The position numbers and the translations under genes are program-made. From NCBI GenBank assembly GCA_903822825.1, contig CAIJQQ010000033.1:1-44170 (forward strand): a stretch of DNA of 44,170 nucleotides, read 5' to 3'. The notes beneath the pieces were generated by a model. The model was not told the origin of the DNA, made no database searches, and saw nothing but the letters and a program-made list of their open reading frames with translations. The DNA is from an uncultured Burkholderiales bacterium (lineage in GTDB: Bacteria; Pseudomonadota; Gammaproteobacteria; Burkholderiales; Burkholderiaceae_C). Of the stretch, positions 17,191-25,910 are shown piece by piece; position 1 is the stretch's first letter, and every line of letters starts with the position of its first letter.

Positions 17191-17316
17191 TTCTGAATGG
17201 GGGTTCGTTGAAGCAAGGGCGGACAGGATACCCGTGGACATGAAAGCCATTGTGTCATGGGCTTTGTGCCACTTGCGCAAGGCGTGCCGCCGTGATGACC
17301 ATTGAACGAACAGCGC

Positions 17317-18498
17317 TCAGTGGGGGTGGGGGTGCTTGGGTGGGCGCAGCCGCCAAGCCAACCGCGAGCCCAAGCCCACCGAGGCGCCCACCACCCAAAA
17401 CACAGGCGCCACGCCCGCAATGGCCCCGGCCGCGCCAAAGAGCGTGGGCATCAAAACGCTTGACGCGTTGATGCTCATGAGCCGCAAACCCAGCGCCTCG
17501 CCTTGGCGGTGCACCGGGGTGATCTGGTGCAATGTGCTCATGATCATGGGCTGTACGCTGCCCAGCACCAGGCCCAGGGTGACCGAGCATGCGCCCATGG
17601 CCCAGGCATTGGGCATCCAGGGGTACAGGCCAAACAGAAGCCCCGTCGACACCATAGCGAACGTAATGATCTGGTGCTCGTGCACATGGCGCGCGAACCA
17701 TGGCAGGCACACCCGAATGACCGTTGCAGCCATGGCAAACGAACCCAGGATGGTGCCCACGACCGAGGCGCTGAAGCCCCGCTCGTGCCCGAGGATGGGC
17801 ACCACAAAAGTGTGCACGTCCCAGCAAGACGAAAGCAGCCAGTTGACCATCAAAAGCCGCCGCATCATGGGCTCGCGCAGCAGGTCGATGGCATTGCGGG
17901 GAGCCACAGGGGCTGCGACCTGCGTGCTCGGGTGCTCATGGACTTTCCTCACCCAGAACCAAGTCACCAGCGGCATCAAGGCCATGGCCGCAAAAGCCAC
18001 CTGAAACCCCATGGTGTCGGCCGCTTGCGCGCCCGCGTGGTCGATCAGCAAGCCCGCCACCACTGGACCCAAAAAATTGGAAATCGCCGGGCCGATCGAC
18101 AACCAGCTGAATGCGGTCTTGAGCGCCAGGCCGTCTTTGGCTGTTCGCCCCACATGGCGCTGCAAGGCAATGACGGTCATGCCTGTGGCGCCACCCGAGG
18201 CCAATGCGCTGAAGCACAGCACCGGGAACACGGGCCAAATGGCTGACACCATGGAGCCGAGACAAGCCACCGCGATGCTGATGCGCAGGGGTTTTTTGAG
18301 GCCATGCGCATCGGTGTACCGTCCGGCAGGGATCGCCAAAAACACCGACGTCAGAGCAAACAGCGAGAGCAACGCCCCCACCGCCATGGCGCTGTAGCCT
18401 TGCTTGAGGGCCAGCAAGGGCGTGGCCATGCGCATGCCCGCCATGCAGGCATGCAAAAAGATCTGGCCTGCGATCAGTCGGGCCAGCTCTTGGCTCAC
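17317..18498 (-). CDS. MFS transporter
   Basis: A 393-residue major facilitator protein with about twelve membrane helices. The loop AIPAGRYTDAHGLKKPLRIS near residues 50-70 matches the MFS motif between helices 2 and 3. I chose the GTG at 18498 because it overlaps the rmuC stop as GTGA, giving a normal MFS length and start (SQELARLIAGQIFLHACMAGMR). Further upstream the frame runs inside rmuC. It is the last gene of the antiporter - hydroxyacid dehydrogenase - rmuC - MFS run. Substrate unknown. Confidence 0.87.
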   Translation of the reverse strand: MSQELARLIAGQIFLHACMAGMRMATPLLALKQGYSAMAVGALLSLFALTSVFLAIPAGRYTDAHGLKKPLRISIAVACLGSMVSAIWPVFPVLCFSALASGGATGMTVIALQRHVGRTAKDGLALKTAFSWLSIGPAISNFLGPVVAGLLIDHAGAQAADTMGFQVAFAAMALMPLVTWFWVRKVHEHPSTQVAAPVAPRNAIDLLREPMMRRLLMVNWLLSSCWDVHTFVVPILGHERGFSASVVGTILGSFAMAATVIRVCLPWFARHVHEHQIITFAMVSTGLLFGLYPWMPNAWAMGACSVTLGLVLGSVQPMIMSTLHQITPVHRQGEALGLRLMSINASSVLMPTLFGAAGAIAGVAPVFWVVGASVGLGSRLAWRLRPPKHPHPH

Positions 18499-19877
18499 TC
18501 GTCGACCTCTAACGCGCCACCCGGCAAACTTCCAGGCAGCAGCGCCTGCGCATCGGCCTCGGGCAAGGCGTCCACTTGGCGCAAGGCACGGCTCATGACG
18601 TTGCTGCGGGTTTGCGCCTGGTCGAGCGTGTTGAGCACGGTTTGCGTCTGGTTTCGCACCTTGGACAGCACATCGCCAAACTTGCCAAACTCGGTCTTGA
18701 CCGCGCCCAGCACTTGCCATACCTCGCTGGAACGTTTTTCAAGCGCGAGCGTTCTGAAGCCCATTTGCAAGGCGTTGAGCATGGCCATCAAATTGGTCGG
18801 GCCCGCGAGCGTGACGCGGTGGTCGCGCTGCAAGGTTTCCATGAGGCCAGGGCGGCGCAGCACCTCGGCGTACAAGCCTTCGGTGGGCAAGAACATCACC
18901 GCAAAGTCGGTCGTGTGCGGTGGCTCGAGGTATTTGTCGGCAATGGACTTGGCTTCGAGCTTGATGCGGTTTTCCAGCGCCTTGGCGCACAACTCGGCCT
19001 GCACCGGATCGGCGCGGCCTTGGGCTTCGAGCAAGCGTTCGTAGTCTTCGTTGGGGAACTTCGCGTCGATCGGCAGCCACACGGGCTGGCCGCTGTCCGA
19101 GCGCCCCGGCAAGCGGATGGCAAAGTCCACCCGGTTTTTGTCACCCGGCCTGGTGGCCACTTGCACGGCGTACTGTTCGGGGGTGAGCACCTGTTCGAGC
19201 AGCGATGCCAGTTGCGCCTCACCAAACATGCCACGCGTTTTGACGTTGGTCAGAAGGTGTTTGAGGTCGCCCACCCCCTGGGCCAGGGTGTGCATTTCGC
19301 CCAGACCTTTGTGCACCTGCTCCAGGCGGTCAGCCACTTGCTTGAAGCTCTCGCCCAAGCGGGCTTGCAAGGTGGCCTGAAGTTTTTCATCCACCGTGAG
19401 GCGCATTTCGTCGAGTTTGGCGGCGTTGCTTTGTTGCAGCTGGGCCAACTGGGTTTCCATGGTGCCGCGCATCTCGGTCAGGCGCCGGGCGTTGGCCTCC
19501 GACAGTGCGTTCACTTGCTGGGCAAGGCTGTCGGTCAGGCTTTTTTGCAGCAAGGCCAGCTGCTGGGCCAGTGCGTCGATCTGCTGGTTTTGGGTGCGGG
19601 TGGCTTCGGCGCTTTGCTGCATCAGCGATTGCTGGAACAGCGTCAGCGTCTGCATCGCTTCTTGCCGACCCTGCACGCCCGACTGGCTGATCTCGGTGCG
19701 CAACTCGCGCTCCAACCGTTCAGTTTGCTGTTGCTGGGCCTCGAACTGCTGTTGCTGCCAAGTTTGTTGCTCAGCGCCCATGTCGCTGCGCGGCTTGCTG
19801 CGCAACCAAACGGCCCACAAGGCCAGCAAATTAACCCCCGCCAACGCGAGCAACACCAGCCAAGCGCTGTCGCTCAC
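18495..19877 (-). CDS. rmuC: DNA recombination protein RmuC
   Basis: RmuC proteins limit inversions at short inverted repeats and carry a PD-(D/E)xK-like nuclease fold. The 460-residue protein has an N-terminal membrane anchor (WLVLLALAGVNLLALWAVWL), a long Gln/Ala-rich coiled coil to about residue 190, and then the RmuC domain. That domain includes VKTRGMFGEAQLASLLEQVL, the catalytic-like segment LPIDAKFPNEDYERLLEA and YAEVLRRPGL. I chose the GTG at 19877, which overlaps the previous stop as GTGA; an ATG at 19934 would add 19 residues inside the upstream gene. Both ends overlap neighbours by four bases. Confidence 0.92.
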   Translation of the reverse strand: MSDSAWLVLLALAGVNLLALWAVWLRSKPRSDMGAEQQTWQQQQFEAQQQQTERLERELRTEISQSGVQGRQEAMQTLTLFQQSLMQQSAEATRTQNQQIDALAQQLALLQKSLTDSLAQQVNALSEANARRLTEMRGTMETQLAQLQQSNAAKLDEMRLTVDEKLQATLQARLGESFKQVADRLEQVHKGLGEMHTLAQGVGDLKHLLTNVKTRGMFGEAQLASLLEQVLTPEQYAVQVATRPGDKNRVDFAIRLPGRSDSGQPVWLPIDAKFPNEDYERLLEAQGRADPVQAELCAKALENRIKLEAKSIADKYLEPPHTTDFAVMFLPTEGLYAEVLRRPGLMETLQRDHRVTLAGPTNLMAMLNALQMGFRTLALEKRSSEVWQVLGAVKTEFGKFGDVLSKVRNQTQTVLNTLDQAQTRSNVMSRALRQVDALPEADAQALLPGSLPGGALEVDE

Positions 19878-20857
19878 AGGGCTTGCCTTGGCAAGGTGTT
19901 GACGGGCGTGAGGGCTTTGCCTTGGATGAGACAAGCGATCAGGTTGTCTGCGGCCAGCTGGGCCATGGCCTTGCGGGTCTTGATGGTCGAGCTGGCAATG
20001 TGCGGCGTCAGCACCACGTTGGGCACCTTGAGCAAGTCGGGCTGAACCGAAGGCTCGCCCTCGAACACATCGATGCCTGCGGCAGCGATTTGACCCACTG
20101 CCAGGGCCTTGGCCAAGGCCGCGTCGTCCACGATGCCGCCGCGTGCGATGTTGACCAAGGTGGCGGTGGGCTTCATTTGCGCCAGCTCGGCCGCGCCGAT
20201 GGTGTGGTGCGACTCGGCGCTGTAGGGCACGACCAGCATGACGTGGTCTGCGGTTTTGAGCAGCTCATCCTTGCTCACATAACGGGCTTTGCACTCGGCC
20301 TCCAGCTCTGCGCTCAGGCGCGAGCGGTTGTGATAAATCACGTTCATGCCAAAGCCGTGCGCAGCGCGGCGGGCAATGCCTTGGCCGATGCGGCCCATGC
20401 CGATGATGCCGATGGTCGAGCCATGCACCTCGGCCCCGGCAAACATGTCGTAGCGCCACTTGGTCCACAAACCGGCACGCAGGTAATGCTCGCTCTCGGT
20501 CACCCGGCGGGCGGTGGCCATCAAGAGTGCAAAGCCAAAGTCGGCGGTGGTCTCGGTCAACACGTCAGGCGTGTTGGTGGCCTGCACGCCTGCGGCGGTC
20601 ATGGCGTGCACGTCAAAGTTGTTGAAGCCGACGGCCATGTTGGCCACGATCTTGAGCTGCGGGTTGGCTTGCAACAGCGCCGCGTCGATGCGCTCGCTGC
20701 CCGTGGTCAACGCCCCCACCTTGCCTTGCAAGCGGCGGGTGAGTTCGGCTGGCGTGAAAATACCGTCGGTCTCGTTGTAGTCAACTTCGAACACCTCGCG
20801 CAGTTGGGCCAGGACTTCGGGGAAGATGGCGCGCGCCACCAGGATGGAGGGTTTCAT
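19874..20857 (-). CDS. D-2-hydroxyacid dehydrogenase (glyoxylate/hydroxypyruvate reductase-like)
   Basis: A 327-residue NAD(P)H-dependent D-2-hydroxyacid dehydrogenase that probably reduces glyoxylate, hydroxypyruvate or a keto-gluconate. The Rossmann motif is GIIGMGRIGQGIARR, and the catalytic residues are Arg in NIARGG, Glu in DVFEGEP and His in TPHIAS. I chose the ATG at 20857 (MKPSILVARAIFPEV); an in-frame start at 20881 would overlap the antiporter gene. It lies 16 bases downstream of the antiporter and its stop overlaps rmuC. GhrB-like function is likely but the substrate is not fixed. Confidence 0.88.
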   Translation of the reverse strand: MKPSILVARAIFPEVLAQLREVFEVDYNETDGIFTPAELTRRLQGKVGALTTGSERIDAALLQANPQLKIVANMAVGFNNFDVHAMTAAGVQATNTPDVLTETTADFGFALLMATARRVTESEHYLRAGLWTKWRYDMFAGAEVHGSTIGIIGMGRIGQGIARRAAHGFGMNVIYHNRSRLSAELEAECKARYVSKDELLKTADHVMLVVPYSAESHHTIGAAELAQMKPTATLVNIARGGIVDDAALAKALAVGQIAAAGIDVFEGEPSVQPDLLKVPNVVLTPHIASSTIKTRKAMAQLAADNLIACLIQGKALTPVNTLPRQAL

Positions 20858-20873
20858 AGGGGTTCTTTCCAAT

Positions 20874-22202
20874 TCACTCAAGGATGTTCAGTTGGCGTGA
20901 CCACCAAGGCGTGATGGCGGGCAGCAGCGTCAGCGTCCAGATGACCACCCAAGCCGTCAAGGGCATGAGCTGCGTCATCTGCGGAAACTGGGCCACCGTC
21001 ATCACCGCCAGTACGACCGGGATCACTCCTGTCTCGCGCACAGCGCACAAAAAAAGTTTTTCTTTCAGGCTGATGCGGGTGGGCAGCAAGGACACCATCA
21101 CCGCCACAGGCCGCGCCACCAACATGAAGAGCAGCGCCACCGCCATCCCCAAGTCTGCCGTGTTGGCCAGATCGGATAAGGCCACAAAAGGCCCGACCAT
21201 CATGAAGATGGTGGGTTTGGCGATGCTCTCAATTTTGGTTTCCATGCTGTGGATCAGCGAGTGCAAAGTCCGGGAGCCCCGGTTGAAATTGCCAAGCAAG
21301 CCCGCGATGAAGGCGGCCAAAAAGCCATTGCCGTGGATCATTTGCGCAAACATGAAGGTCGCCAGCGGCACGGCCAGTGCAATGGCAAAGTCGTACATCG
21401 GCTCATCGGCACCGCTGGCGTGGTGCGTGGCCTTGTAGCGCTCAAAGCTGTACATGCACAACCATCCCACGATGCCCGCCACCGTTCCCCACAGGAACTG
21501 CTGGCCCAGCAACATCAAGTTGTCGGAACTGAGCAAGCCACCCGCCAGACCTTTCAGGGTGTCCAGTTTCATGCCACCCAGCACCATGGCCGCGATGGCC
21601 GATGTGAAGATGGCGCCCACCGCATCGTTGAGCGCGCTCTCGGCCACGGCCATGTCCGAGACTCGGCGGTAGTCGGCTTTGAAGGTCAGTTGCTTGAGCG
21701 TCGGGATCAGCGCCGCCGGGTCGGTCGAGCCCAAAATGGCCGCCAACAGCGCCGCCGTGTTGCCCTGCAGGCCCAGCGCCAGCAGCAGAGCGTAGGTGAT
21801 GAAAAACGTGATCAGGTAGCCGACCACCGCGATCATGAGGGTCGGAAACGCAATCTTCACAAAGGCTCTGCGTTCGATCTCGTCACCGCCCGCCTTGAGG
21901 ATGACGGCAGCCAGCGCGGTGCAGACCACCACAGCCAAAGCCAATTCAACCGACAGGGGTGCCAGCGCGTCGTGCAGCACGATGCCGATCAAGAGCTGGA
22001 CGGTGAAGCTCGGGAAAACCGTGCCCTCGGCCAGCTTGCTGCAGGCCCAGCCGAAACCCAAGAACAAACTCAGACACCACAGAGTAGACGCGATGTCGGT
22101 CTCTGTGCCACCCAGCTGCGCAATGCGCTGCAGCAGCCAAGGCGCGGCTGCATTGAGCAAAGCTGCGAGGGCGAACAGGGCTGCGATTTTGAGGTAGTTC
22201 AT
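20874..22202 (-). CDS. Cation/proton antiporter (CPA family)
   Basis: A membrane protein of about 442 residues with 11-13 hydrophobic helices. The motif GSTDPAALIP and the ion-site ESALNDAVGAIF, with adjacent Asn-Asp, match the Na+/H+ exchanger domain of the monovalent cation:proton antiporter families. An ND pair is usually seen in electroneutral exchangers, while DD marks electrogenic ones. The start is uncertain: ATG at 22202 begins right at the first helix, and GTG at 22226 adds eight residues. Neither has a clear ribosome-binding site. It lies 30 bases after pncB on the same strand. Confidence 0.85.
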   Translation of the reverse strand: MNYLKIAALFALAALLNAAAPWLLQRIAQLGGTETDIASTLWCLSLFLGFGWACSKLAEGTVFPSFTVQLLIGIVLHDALAPLSVELALAVVVCTALAAVILKAGGDEIERRAFVKIAFPTLMIAVVGYLITFFITYALLLALGLQGNTAALLAAILGSTDPAALIPTLKQLTFKADYRRVSDMAVAESALNDAVGAIFTSAIAAMVLGGMKLDTLKGLAGGLLSSDNLMLLGQQFLWGTVAGIVGWLCMYSFERYKATHHASGADEPMYDFAIALAVPLATFMFAQMIHGNGFLAAFIAGLLGNFNRGSRTLHSLIHSMETKIESIAKPTIFMMVGPFVALSDLANTADLGMAVALLFMLVARPVAVMVSLLPTRISLKEKLFLCAVRETGVIPVVLAVMTVAQFPQMTQLMPLTAWVVIWTLTLLPAITPWWSRQLNILE

Positions 22203-22232
22203 GTGAAGCTTTGGCGGCTGACTCACGAAGGC

Positions 22233-23417
22233 TCAGGCCGTCTGGTCAATCTCAAACACCTGCTTGAGGTAAGCGAGGTATTTTTCATCGTCGCACATGC
22301 CTTTGCCAGGCGTGTCTGACAACTTGGCGACGGGCTGGCCGTTGCAGCGGGTCATCTTGATGACGATTTGCAGCGGCTCGTAGCCCAGGTCGTTGGTCAG
22401 GTTGGTGCCCACGCCAAAGGCCAGCTGGCAGCGGCCGCGGAACTGCTGGTACAGCTCGATGGTGCGCGGCACCGTCAGGCTGTCGCTGAAGATCAAGGTC
22501 TTGGTCTTGGGGTCGACGCGGTTGCGGCTGTAGTGCTCGATCATGCGCTCGCCCCAGATGAAGGGGTCGCCACTGTCGTGGCGGGCACCGTCAAACAGCT
22601 TGCAGAAATACAGGTCAAAGTCGCGCAGGAAAGCGTTGAGCCCATACACATCACTGAGCGCAATGCCCAGGTCACCCCGGTACTCTCGTGCCCATGACTC
22701 GAAAGCAAACACCTGGCTGTCGCGCAGCCGCGGGCCCAGCGCCTGGCAGGCCTGCAGGTACTCGTGCGCCATGGTCCCCAGCGGTGTGAGCCCCAGCATG
22801 TAAGCAAAGTACACGTTGCTCGTGCCCGCAAACTGACCCGATGGGCCTGTGCCCAAGCGGGCAGAGAGCACGCGCAAGACTTCTTCGTGCCAGGCCCGCG
22901 AGAAACGGCGGCGCGTGCCGTAGTCGGCGATCTTGAGCGCTGCCAAGCCGTCGGCGTGGAGTTGCTCGATCTTGGTGTCAAGGCGTCGGCGGCCTTCCAT
23001 CAGGTCGGGCACCTTCTGGGTGTTGCGGAAGAACACCTCGTTGACGATGGCCAGCACCGGGATCTCGAAAAGAATGGTGTGCAGCCAAGGGCCTTGGATG
23101 GTGATGTCAATTTCACCCGAAGGCAGTGCGGTGACCTGGATGGACTTTTCATTGAGCTTGAACAGGCCCAGAAAGTCCACAAAGTCGCTTTTGATGAAGC
23201 GCAGCGAGCGCAGATACTGCAACTCGGACTCCTTGAAAGGCAGGCTGCACAGCGAGCGGATTTCCTGGCGGATCTCGTTGACGAACGGGGCCAGCGGCAC
23301 TCCCGGGTTGCGGCACTTGAACTTGTACTCGACCTGCGCACCCGGAAATTGGTGCAGCACCACTTGCATCATGGTGAATTTGTAGAGGTCGGTGTCCAGC
23401 AGACTGGTGATGATCAT
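22233..23417 (-). CDS. pncB: Nicotinate phosphoribosyltransferase
   Basis: PncB joins nicotinate to PRPP to make nicotinate mononucleotide, salvaging NAD. The 394-residue protein has the family start [14 protein letters not shown], the segment [23 protein letters not shown] with the histidine (H218) that is phosphorylated in the enteric enzyme, and [12 protein letters not shown] near 270-285. It lies between livF (60 bases upstream) and the antiporter on the same strand. A terminator-like hairpin pointing the other way lies in the gap before it. Confidence 0.95.
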   Translation of the reverse strand: MIITSLLDTDLYKFTMMQVVLHQFPGAQVEYKFKCRNPGVPLAPFVNEIRQEIRSLCSLPFKESELQYLRSLRFIKSDFVDFLGLFKLNEKSIQVTALPSGEIDITIQGPWLHTILFEIPVLAIVNEVFFRNTQKVPDLMEGRRRLDTKIEQLHADGLAALKIADYGTRRRFSRAWHEEVLRVLSARLGTGPSGQFAGTSNVYFAYMLGLTPLGTMAHEYLQACQALGPRLRDSQVFAFESWAREYRGDLGIALSDVYGLNAFLRDFDLYFCKLFDGARHDSGDPFIWGERMIEHYSRNRVDPKTKTLIFSDSLTVPRTIELYQQFRGRCQLAFGVGTNLTNDLGYEPLQIVIKMTRCNGQPVAKLSDTPGKGMCDDEKYLAYLKQVFEIDQTA

Positions 23418-23431
23418 GTCTTGTCTCGGTG

Positions 23432-23453
23432 GCGGCCTGGGGCCGCTTTTTTT
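23432..23453 (+). terminator. Terminator-like hairpin on the plus strand, facing against the genes
   Basis: GCGGCC, loop TGG, GGCCGC and a seven-T run form a textbook intrinsic terminator on the plus strand. It sits in the 60-base gap between livF and pncB, both of which are on the minus strand. No plus-strand gene lies upstream for over 8 kb. It would stop an antisense transcript, or is a chance structure. Confidence 0.5.
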
Positions 23454-23477
23454 GTCTGTCTCAGTGTAAGGGATGGC

Positions 23478-24140
23478 TCAGGCTGCGCCTTGTCCATTCG
23501 TGTGCTCACCCATCTGCCCACTGGTGAGCTGCAGCAAGCGGTGCGCGTGCCCGGCCAGAATGCGGTTTTGCTCGGCCACCAGCATGGTCACGCCCTCGCC
23601 CGCCAGCGCCAGCAAGGCGTTTCGCATGGCCTGCACCAACACAGGAGCGATGCCTTCGCAGGGTTCGTCCAGCAGCAAGAGGCGCGGGCTGGTCATCAGG
23701 GTGCGGGCCAGCGCCAGCATTTGCTGCTCGCCGCCACTCATCTGGCTGGCGGGGCGGTCCAGCATGGCTTGCAGGCTCGGAAACAGGCTCAGCACCTTGT
23801 CGAATGGGTCAGCAGCACTGCCCCGCTCGCCCGAACGGGCAGCGATCCAAAGGTTCTCGCGCACGGTGAGGCCCGTGAACAGGCGGCGGTCTTCTGGCAC
23901 AAAGCCCAGCCCTGCGCGGGCCCGTCTGTGGGCAGGCCAGGACTGCAGCGGCTGCCCGTCCCAGACGATTTGCCCTTGCACTCGGGGGCCAATGCCGATC
24001 AAAGCTTGCAGCAGCGTGGACTTGCCCGCACCGTTGAGGCCCTGCAGGACCACCAGTTCGCCAGAGTGCACCATAAAGCTCACCTCGAACAGCGCCTGCG
24101 CAGGGCCGTACCAAGCGTTCAGGCCAGAGACAGTAAGCAT
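23478..24140 (-). CDS. livF: Branched-chain-type ABC transporter ATPase LivF
   Basis: One of the two ATPases of a LivFGHM-type importer, at 220 residues. Walker A is GLNGAGKST (34-42), the Q-loop region has VPEDRRLFTGLTVRENL, the signature is MSGGE (134-138) and Walker B is LLLLDEP (154-160). VPEDRRLF and LVAEQN are typical of LivF. I chose the ATG at 24140 (MLTVSGLNAWYG). It lies 58 bases after fbpB, away from livG and livHM at 27-29.7 kb. It is the only livF in the window and probably completes that transporter. Confidence 0.88.
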   Translation of the reverse strand: MLTVSGLNAWYGPAQALFEVSFMVHSGELVVLQGLNGAGKSTLLQALIGIGPRVQGQIVWDGQPLQSWPAHRRARAGLGFVPEDRRLFTGLTVRENLWIAARSGERGSAADPFDKVLSLFPSLQAMLDRPASQMSGGEQQMLALARTLMTSPRLLLLDEPCEGIAPVLVQAMRNALLALAGEGVTMLVAEQNRILAGHAHRLLQLTSGQMGEHTNGQGAA

Positions 24141-24198
24141 GACCGCGCCCTCCAAAAACGACTGGAAAAACCGACTTGGGCCACGAGGGCTGCTCGTT

Positions 24199-25833
24199 TC
24201 ATGGCCGAGTCTGACGCAAGGTGCGGCTGAGCAAGATCACGGGAATCAGACCCACCAGCACCAGTGCCAACGAAGGCAAGGCGGCCTCACCCAGGCGCTC
24301 GTCGCGTGCCAACTGGTAGGCCACGACGGCCAGGGTGTCGCTGTTGAAGGGGCGCAGCACCAGGGTGACAGGCAACTCCTTCATCACGTCAACAAACACC
24401 AGCAGCAGGGCCGCCACGGTGGTGCGCTTGAGCAGCGGTGCGTGCACCCGACGCATCAAACCCCAGCCCGTCACGCCCAGCATCCGGGCCGACTCGTCCA
24501 GGCTCAGCGGGATGCGGGCATAGCCGCTTTGAACCGACTGCAAAGCCACCGCAGAAAAGCGCACCAGATAGGCCCAAACCAGGCCCAGCGATGTGGCCAT
24601 GACCCAAGCGCCGGCTTGTGACGCGGGCCAAGTCTGCTGAATCCACCCGACGGGCAGCAGCAAGCCCACCACCACCACCGCACCAGGAATGGCGTACCCC
24701 AGACCCACCAGTTGGGTGGCCGTGCGGTTGAAGGCATTGGGCCGGGCGCGCACACTGAAGCCCAAAGCCAGGGCCACACCCACGGCCAGCACCGCGGTGA
24801 TGGCGCCCAAACGCAAACTGGAGAAAGCCCATTGTGCAAAACGGGCCAAGGGCAGCGGTGTGGTTTCAGACCACATGGCGTGGCACAGGATGAGCACAGG
24901 CAGCACAAAGCCCAGCAGCACTGGCAGAGCACACAGACCCCAAGCCAACACCCGCGGACCACCCGCCAGCCGCACAGCTTGCGACTCGGCCGAGCCCTGC
25001 CGCGAGCCGCGAGCTTGGTTGAAGCGCATGCGCTTTTGCGCACGCTGCTCCAGCTGGAGCAAGAGCACCACCATGGCCAGCAGCAAGGTGGCCAGCTGGG
25101 CGGCGGCGATGCGGTTGTCCATGGCCAGCCAGGCTTTGTAGATGCCGGCCGTGAAGGTCTGGATGCCAAAGTAACTGGACACCCCAAAGTCGGCCAGCGT
25201 CTCCATCAGGGCCAGTGCCACCCCCGCGGCCACGGCCGGACGCGCCAGGGGCAGTGCGATCTCGCGGATACGGCGACTCAGCGGCGCGCCCAGCAATCGG
25301 GCCGCCTCCATCAGGCCGCCTGCGCGCTCAACCAGAGCGGTTCGGGCCAGCAAATAGACATAGGGGTAAAGCGAAAGGGTAAACACCCAGGCCGCGCCCC
25401 AAACGCTGCGCACATCAGGCCACAGGCGGCCTTGCACGCCCAGCAGGTCTCCCAATGCCATTTGCAGGGGCCCGCTGAATTGCAAAAAATCGGTGTACGC
25501 ATAGGCCACCACATAGGCGGGCATGGCCAGCGGAAGCAGCAAAAGCCATTCAAAAACCCCCCGGCCCGGAAAATCAAACAAGCTCACCAGCACGGCACTG
25601 GACAGGCCCAACACCGTCACACCCACCGCCACCATGAGGCACAGCCCCAAGGAGGTGAGCGCGTAGTCGGGCAATACGGTGCGGGCCATTTCAGTGAGGA
25701 TCTCGGTGCTGGCCCCGCCCCATTGCAGCCACGAGCCGAGCACGGCCAGCACCGGCAGCGCCAGCATCAAGGTCAGCGCAGCCAAAAGCAATGAAGGGGT
25801 TCCCGAAAAGACACGGGCAAAAGTGCGGGACAT
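24199..25833 (-). CDS. fbpB: Ferric iron ABC transporter permease (FbpB-type, two fused domains)
   Basis: A 544-residue inner-membrane permease of the ferric-iron importer, with two repeats of the binding-protein-dependent transport domain and about twelve helices. EAA-like loops are visible at LMEAARLLGAPLSRRIREIALP and LDESARMLGVTGWGLMRRVHAP, which touch the ATPase. I chose the ATG at 25833. The longer frame to 25923 would run across the divergent fbpC start. fbpC is divergent 77 bases away, and the binding protein FbpA is encoded at 33.8 kb. There is no Shine-Dalgarno before this ATG. Confidence 0.87.
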   Translation of the reverse strand: MSRTFARVFSGTPSLLLAALTLMLALPVLAVLGSWLQWGGASTEILTEMARTVLPDYALTSLGLCLMVAVGVTVLGLSSAVLVSLFDFPGRGVFEWLLLLPLAMPAYVVAYAYTDFLQFSGPLQMALGDLLGVQGRLWPDVRSVWGAAWVFTLSLYPYVYLLARTALVERAGGLMEAARLLGAPLSRRIREIALPLARPAVAAGVALALMETLADFGVSSYFGIQTFTAGIYKAWLAMDNRIAAAQLATLLLAMVVLLLQLEQRAQKRMRFNQARGSRQGSAESQAVRLAGGPRVLAWGLCALPVLLGFVLPVLILCHAMWSETTPLPLARFAQWAFSSLRLGAITAVLAVGVALALGFSVRARPNAFNRTATQLVGLGYAIPGAVVVVGLLLPVGWIQQTWPASQAGAWVMATSLGLVWAYLVRFSAVALQSVQSGYARIPLSLDESARMLGVTGWGLMRRVHAPLLKRTTVAALLLVFVDVMKELPVTLVLRPFNSDTLAVVAYQLARDERLGEAALPSLALVLVGLIPVILLSRTLRQTRP

Positions 25834-25910
25834 GGTGGGTTCTATTGTAGAAGCCACCCCATGCATTCGAGGGCGATGGGCACAGGCAGTCAGCTGCCTA
25901 CAATCTGTCC
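25834..25910. promoter_or_regulatory. Divergent fbpB/fbpC promoter region, possibly leaderless
   Basis: The 77-base gap has a TACAAT box facing each gene: 25899-25904, six bases before the fbpC ATG, and 25844-25849 on the minus strand, ten bases before the fbpB ATG. Neither ATG has a ribosome-binding site, so both messages could be leaderless or nearly so. An AGGCAG/CTGCCT inverted repeat is at 25884-25899. I see no Fur box and no good -35 elements. Confidence 0.4.
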
